The notes under the pieces: model-generated
What the model was told of the DNA's origin: nothing
Seen by the model: only the letters and a program-made list of their open reading frames with translations
The model's database searches: none
Source: Anaerolineae bacterium
GTDB lineage: Bacteria; Chloroflexota; Anaerolineae; Aggregatilineales; UBA2796
DNA length: 64,000 bases
Reading direction: 5' to 3'
Assembly (NCBI GenBank): GCA_019637555.1
Contig: JAHBVK010000021.1
Span: forward strand, 1 to 64,000
Shown here: positions 60,095-64,000 of the stretch, one piece after another
Numbering within the stretch: the stretch's first letter is position 1
Layout: the number at the start of each line of letters is the position of its first letter
Made by a program: the position numbers and the translations under genes

Positions 60095-61522
60095 TTAGCT
60101 GATTGATGGCACTAATTCGGCGGCTTTGATCGGCAGCGAGACGAAAAACGTCGAACCTCTGCCTAACTCGCTGTGCAGCCAGATTTGCCCCTTATGCGCT
60201 TCTGCCAGACTCTTAGAGATTGCCATGCCCAAGCCCGTGCCACCACTGCCACGCAATCCGGTTTGCGTCTGCTTGAAGGCGGAAAAGACCAGCGCCTGAT
60301 CGCTGTTGGCAATGCCCGGACCTGTATCCTTGAAGGACACCAAGACTTTGTCGCCGCTGCGCTTGGCGGTGATGACGATCTCGCCCTGCTCGGTGAATTT
60401 GCAAGCGTTAGCGAGGATGTTCAGGAAAATCTGGAAAATGCGCTGGCGATCTCCGCGCAAAGTCGGCAAGTCCGGCTCGATCTCGGTTTTAATGACGATG
60501 GGTTTATCTACTAGCAAACTGCGTGCGGTGGCGGTGAGGGTATCGAAGATGTTGTTCAGATCAACGCCATCTTCAATAAACAGACTGAGTGAACCCGCTT
60601 CGATCTTGGACATGTCGAGCACATCGTTGATCAAGTTGAGCAGGTGCTTGCCGCTGTTGACGACCTCGGTCAGCAGTTCTGTCTGCTCCTCGTTGGTCGG
60701 TCCGGCATCTTGTTCTAAGACAAAGCGCGTGAAGTTGATCACCGCGTTCAAGGGGGTGCGCAGTTCGTGGGACATGCTCGCCAGAAACGCGGATTTTACG
60801 CGGTCTGATTCTTCGGCTCTGGCGCGTGCTTCCTGCGCTTCGGTGGTGATGGCGCGGAGCTGCTTCTCTTGCTGCTCAAGCTGTCTGGTGCGGGCATCGG
60901 CACGCAGCCAACTGGCGCGTAGGTACTGCGTGGTTACCCGTCCAACAGTTGCCAAGATGAACAGGACAACGATGGGGATAGAGTAAACCACGATGTCGCG
61001 CACAACGCCGAGATCGAAGGCGGGGAATTGAATCAGCGGGCGTAACACTAAGGCAGCGATGTAACCGAGAATCGTCAGCAATGCCCAGACCAGCGCGGCA
61101 CGCTGCGTTTCGAGAAATATCGCTAGCACCACGATGATGGTGCCACCGAGTGCGGAGATCAATAGATACTCATTGGTTTGCTGCAAGAGTCCGAAGCTGC
61201 TGACCACCCACAGCGCCGCCGCCAGCCAGATGCGGGCATTCATACCTAGAGTCGCCAAAGTCGTGGTGCGCAGTAAGATGAAGGAAACGATAGTGATCAT
61301 CAAGAAGCTCAGGCTGATGATCAGGGCGGAAATGGATTGCTGCTGGGCGAAGGGGATGAAGTAAAAGGCGGCTAGACCTGCACAGACGATGATTACTAGC
61401 TTGAGTAATGCGGAGAAAACATCAAACTGATATTGAAGTTGTTCGAGTTCGGCGCGTAAATTGGAGGTTTGGGCTTGGATGGTAGTGCGTTGCTGATTGG
61501 GTAATGCGATTTGGTTATGCAT
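60095..61522 (-). CDS. Membrane histidine kinase
   Basis: A 475-residue sensor kinase. About six membrane helices (40-190) form an integral sensor with no large extracytoplasmic loop. A coiled-coil linker (RQLEQQEKQLRAITTEAQEA) leads to HisKA, with His in FLASMSHELRTPLNAVINF. The HATPase domain has N box NILANACKFTEQ, G1 KDTGPGI, F box VFSAFKQT and G2 GGTGLGMAISKSLAEAHKG. It has no receiver of its own. ATG at 61522 has GAGGAGA upstream. It heads a run of kinase plus three receivers; the stimulus is unknown. Confidence 0.93.
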   Translation of the reverse strand: MHNQIALPNQQRTTIQAQTSNLRAELEQLQYQFDVFSALLKLVIIVCAGLAAFYFIPFAQQQSISALIISLSFLMITIVSFILLRTTTLATLGMNARIWLAAALWVVSSFGLLQQTNEYLLISALGGTIIVVLAIFLETQRAALVWALLTILGYIAALVLRPLIQFPAFDLGVVRDIVVYSIPIVVLFILATVGRVTTQYLRASWLRADARTRQLEQQEKQLRAITTEAQEARARAEESDRVKSAFLASMSHELRTPLNAVINFTRFVLEQDAGPTNEEQTELLTEVVNSGKHLLNLINDVLDMSKIEAGSLSLFIEDGVDLNNIFDTLTATARSLLVDKPIVIKTEIEPDLPTLRGDRQRIFQIFLNILANACKFTEQGEIVITAKRSGDKVLVSFKDTGPGIANSDQALVFSAFKQTQTGLRGSGGTGLGMAISKSLAEAHKGQIWLHSELGRGSTFFVSLPIKAAELVPSIS

Positions 61523-61765
61523 TGTCGCACGTCTCCTCATAGAGCAGCAAAGAGACCATTCAGCTATTCATTTTGCGTATTGACTACCTGTGGTTGCGAT
61601 GACTGGAAAAATCTGGTGATCAATAGTCTCGCTCAACGATGCCAAAACGGATAAGTAGAATTCTATATACAATCATCATTATTATTGCACTACGCAAAGA
61701 TTAAGCTATAACGAATTTGTATGGACTATGAAGAATCCGTCTTAATTTATCATTATTTGAACGAA
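61523..61765 (-). promoter_or_regulatory. AT-rich upstream region of the kinase-receiver run
   Basis: About 240 bp of AT-rich sequence with no gene. TGTATATAGAAT on the minus strand around 61663-61674 could hold a -10 element. No clear -35 partner was fixed. Confidence 0.35.
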
Positions 61766-61793
61766 ACGAGGATCACCATCTGGTGATCCTCGT
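61766..61793 (-). terminator. Terminator of the PLP acyltransferase gene
   Basis: The 12-bp arms ACGAGGATCACC and GGTGATCCTCGT enclose a 4-nt loop. The minus-strand continuation is TTCGTTC. It lies 30 nt after the stop at 61824. Confidence 0.78.
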
Positions 61794-61823
61794 ACAGTGT
61801 TAGGAATGGAGGCTGACCGCTGA

Positions 61824-63047
61824 CTAGCCGATGTTCTCGCTAGCGGTTGCCTGTTCGCTCTTGAGCAGGAACAAATCGAGACGCTCACCGACGCGCTGCA
61901 AAATCTCCAGCGCCCGATCCAGATGATCTCTGGTGTGCGTGGCGGTGTAGCTGGTACGCAACAGACTCATCTGCGGCGGCACACCCGGCGGCACGACAGG
62001 ATTGGTGTAGACACCTTCATCAAGCAAGGCACGCCATGCCAGCGCGGTGCGGAATTCATCGCGGATGATCAGCGGGATGATCGGCGTGTTGCTGTAGCCG
62101 GTATCGTAGCCCATCTCGCGCAGGCTCTTGCGCATGTACTCGGCGTTGTCCCACAGGTTGTTGACGATCTCCGGATGTGCTTCGATGATGTCGAGGCAAG
62201 CAAGCACTGTCGCGGCATTGGCGGGTGGTAGGCTGGCGCTAAAGATCAATGCACGGGCGTTGTGCTGCACGTAATGGAGGACATCCGCCTTACCGACGAT
62301 GTAACCACCGACGGAGGCGAAGCTCTTGCTGAACGTGCCCATGATGATATCCACTTCATCTTCTAGATTGAAGTGTGCCGCCGTGCCGCGTCCACCGGGA
62401 CCAGTAACGCCGATGCCGTGCGCGTCATCGACCATGATCCGTGCGCCGTACTTCTTGCAGATGGCGACGATCTCCGGCAGTGGGGCGATGTCGCCGCCCA
62501 TGCTGTAGACACCATCAACAACCACCAGCTTGCCCGCGTCATCCGGTAAGCGCCGGAGGACATTCTCCAGACTGCTAACATCGTTATGGCTGAAGCGGCG
62601 CATTTCGCCGAAGCACATCAGGCAGCCATCGACGATGCTGGCGTGGTCTTCCTTATCGACGATCACGTAATCGCCCTTGCCTACCAGCGCGGTGATCGTA
62701 CCGACGTTCGCCTGATAGCCCGTAGTGAAGGTCAGCGCCGCTTCCGCACCGTGATACTTGGCGAGTCGGCGTTCCAATTCGAGGTGTAGTTCTAGCGTAC
62801 CGTTGAGGAAACGGCTGCCCGTGCAGCTTGTGCCATACTTGGCGATGGCATCCATCGCGGCTTGGCGCACCTGCGGATTGGTGGTCAGCCCCAGATAGTT
62901 ATTGGAGCCGATCATGATCACTTCGTGCCCTTCAAATTGGGCAGTGGTGCCTTCCGAATTTTGCAGCGGCTGGAAGAAGGGATAGAGACCCAACTCCTTA
63001 GCTTCTTTGACCCGCGTATAGTTGTGTACCTTGTCGAACAGGTCCAT
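61824..63047 (-). CDS. Alpha-oxoamine synthase (Kbl/BioF/serine palmitoyltransferase-like)
   Basis: A 407-residue PLP enzyme that condenses an amino acid with an acyl-CoA. Key features: SNNYLGLTTNPQV, GTSCTGSRFLNGTLELH, DKEDHASIVDG, DDAHGIGVTGPGGRG and the Schiff-base Lys in GTFSKSFASVGGY. The C-terminal Arg region is VPPGVPPQMSLLRTSYTATHT. Similarity by eye is shared among glycine C-acetyltransferase, 8-amino-7-oxononanoate synthase and serine palmitoyltransferase. The PVVPPGVP and MIGSNNYLGL forms lean towards serine palmitoyltransferase-like members. It is divergent from threonine synthase. Confidence 0.85.
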   Translation of the reverse strand: MDLFDKVHNYTRVKEAKELGLYPFFQPLQNSEGTTAQFEGHEVIMIGSNNYLGLTTNPQVRQAAMDAIAKYGTSCTGSRFLNGTLELHLELERRLAKYHGAEAALTFTTGYQANVGTITALVGKGDYVIVDKEDHASIVDGCLMCFGEMRRFSHNDVSSLENVLRRLPDDAGKLVVVDGVYSMGGDIAPLPEIVAICKKYGARIMVDDAHGIGVTGPGGRGTAAHFNLEDEVDIIMGTFSKSFASVGGYIVGKADVLHYVQHNARALIFSASLPPANAATVLACLDIIEAHPEIVNNLWDNAEYMRKSLREMGYDTGYSNTPIIPLIIRDEFRTALAWRALLDEGVYTNPVVPPGVPPQMSLLRTSYTATHTRDHLDRALEILQRVGERLDLFLLKSEQATASENIG

Positions 63048-63294
63048 ATTTCCTCTCCAGACCGTTATACTTTGCAGACTTTTAAAGGAGTCTCGTTGAG
63101 TAATATACTAAACACCGATTCTGTAAAAGTGATTTGCGAATTGGTAATGTTTTTGTGCTGATGACCTTTTTGATGCTTAATCATGCAGGACAAATACTAC
63201 CCAATTTACCTAGTACGTGTATACGAGACGTCCCTTCAAAAGTTTTATGACGATGTGACGTAAGCATAGCAATTCTTAGACTGGAATCAGCAGT

Positions 63295-64000
63295 ATGAAA
63301 CAAGCGCCCATGACCAAACGCATCGATCTGGAATGCGTTCACTGCGGGCATATCACACCATTCATCAAGCCTGTTCCCGCCTGCCCTAACTGCGGTGAGA
63401 ACATCCTCAAAGCCAGATACGACCTGCGTGCCCTGCGCGAAAGCGGCTGGGTAGACGTGATGCTGCGGCGCGAACCGGGCATGTGGCGCTACCACGAACT
63501 ACTGCCTCTCTATAATACCGAGAATATCGTTAGTCTGGGCGAAGGCTGGACGCCGCTGCTGCACGCCAAGAATCTTGGTTTGCAACTGGGCTTGAAGAAC
63601 CTGTACATCAAAGATGAGCGGCAAGGACCTACCGCTTCCTTCAAGGATCGGCAGGCGTCGGTGGCGGTCTCGGTGATGCGCGAACAGGGGATCACCGAAG
63701 CGGTGGTCGCCAGTACGGGCAACGTGGCGATTGCTTATTCAGCGTTCGCCGCCCGCGCGGGCATCAAGATGTGGACGTTCCTGACCAGCATGGTCCCCGG
63801 TGAAAAGATGCGCGAAGCTGCCATCTACGGCGGCGAGGTGATCAAGGTGACGGGCACTTACGATCAGGCGAAGATCGTCGCTGCCAGCTTTGCCGAAAGT
63901 CGTGGTTTGTTCCTCGACAAAGGGATCAAGAGCGTTGCCGCCGTCGAGAGCATGAAAACGATGGCGTTCGAGATCGCCCAGCAGTTGAACTGGAAGTCGC
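63295..64000 (+). CDS. thrC: Threonine synthase, truncated by the window end
   Basis: The first 235 codons of a PLP enzyme that converts O-phosphohomoserine to threonine. An N-terminal zinc ribbon is visible (CVHCGHITPF and CPNCGEN), as in many bacterial and archaeal class II threonine synthases. Next come SLGEGWTPLL, the Schiff-base Lys in GPTASFKDRQASVAV and the phosphate loop ASTGNVAIAYSAFAA. The frame is open to the last base, so the 3' end lies beyond the window. No Thr-rich leader frame was seen in the 247 bp upstream. Confidence 0.9.
   Translation, partial: MKQAPMTKRIDLECVHCGHITPFIKPVPACPNCGENILKARYDLRALRESGWVDVMLRREPGMWRYHELLPLYNTENIVSLGEGWTPLLHAKNLGLQLGLKNLYIKDERQGPTASFKDRQASVAVSVMREQGITEAVVASTGNVAIAYSAFAARAGIKMWTFLTSMVPGEKMREAAIYGGEVIKVTGTYDQAKIVAASFAESRGLFLDKGIKSVAAVESMKTMAFEIAQQLNWKS

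Noticed and set aside
63048..63294. Threonine-rich leader peptide before thrC, parallel to the arg leader
   Set aside because: Frames in this gap contain no run of Thr codons and no terminator precedes thrC.
1..64000. tRNA or rRNA genes
   Set aside because: No cloverleaf with a GTTCGAATC-type T-loop and no rRNA-like sequence was recognised on reading. A covariance-model scan would be decisive.

Overview
This 64 kb window is bacterial chromosome, moderately GC-rich and densely coded. It most likely comes from a member of the Chloroflexota, class Anaerolineae or a relative. That placement is an inference from the gene mix: a serine/threonine kinase with a Thr/Pro stalk and TolB-like propeller, LiaF-like membrane proteins, a sortase with a long cytoplasmic tail, MttB-family methyltransferase, DUF35 zinc ribbons, many GTG/TTG starts and several families of palindromic intergenic repeats. 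No rRNA, tRNA or CRISPR array was seen. There is one mobile element, a tnpB-only IS200/IS605-type insertion.

Layout. 1-4.3 kb: glycosyltransferase, cysteine hydrolase, DinB protein and a carotenoid-desaturase-like flavoprotein. 4.4-9.7 kb: secreted DUF5666-like protein, class I aminotransferase, a BON protein with tandem amphipathic repeats, lspA and rsgA. 9.8-13.5 kb: a DUF4406 protein divergent from a DeoR regulator with an array of candidate operators between them, a tandemly duplicated small gene, and a secreted propeller protein. 13.9-20.5 kb, all minus: etfBA, ridA plus a small membrane protein, unknown membrane proteins, sortase and methyltransferase. 20.5-21.9 kb: the tnpB element. 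22-34 kb: mug, a Rieske-FAD reductase, cysS, zinc ribbons, an exonuclease-DinG-like protein with a decayed helicase, rpiB, tkt and an anchored FGE-fold protein. 34-45 kb: hybrid regulator-kinase, coupled sulfotransferase and sulfurtransferase, two LiaF-like proteins, sarcosine-oxidase-like enzyme, Ser/Thr kinase and xylulokinase. 45-49 kb, plus: TPR protein, non-pyrrolysine MttB homologue and an HNH nuclease. 49.7-57.2 kb, minus: an arginine biosynthesis cluster in the order argC-GNAT-argB-argD-orf-argG-argJ. 57.4-64 kb: alpha/beta hydrolase, one histidine kinase followed by three single-domain response regulators, a PLP-dependent acyltransferase and the start of threonine synthase.

The most interesting signal is in front of argC. 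A 28-codon reading frame (57190-57104, minus) carries five arginine codons within seven codons. It is followed by segments that can form a sequestering hairpin, an antiterminator or a U-tailed terminator. This is the layout expected for ribosome-mediated attenuation by arginine. The leader start lies 7 nt after a good -10 box, so it may be leaderless.

Other notable items are phased CACGAA/TTCGTG boxes at the DeoR regulator, a gene-plus-promoter duplication at 11.1-12.0 kb, 26-residue repeats in the BON protein, loss of Walker A in the DinG-like protein, and at least five dispersed palindromic repeat families, one of which supplies the stop codon of a gene.
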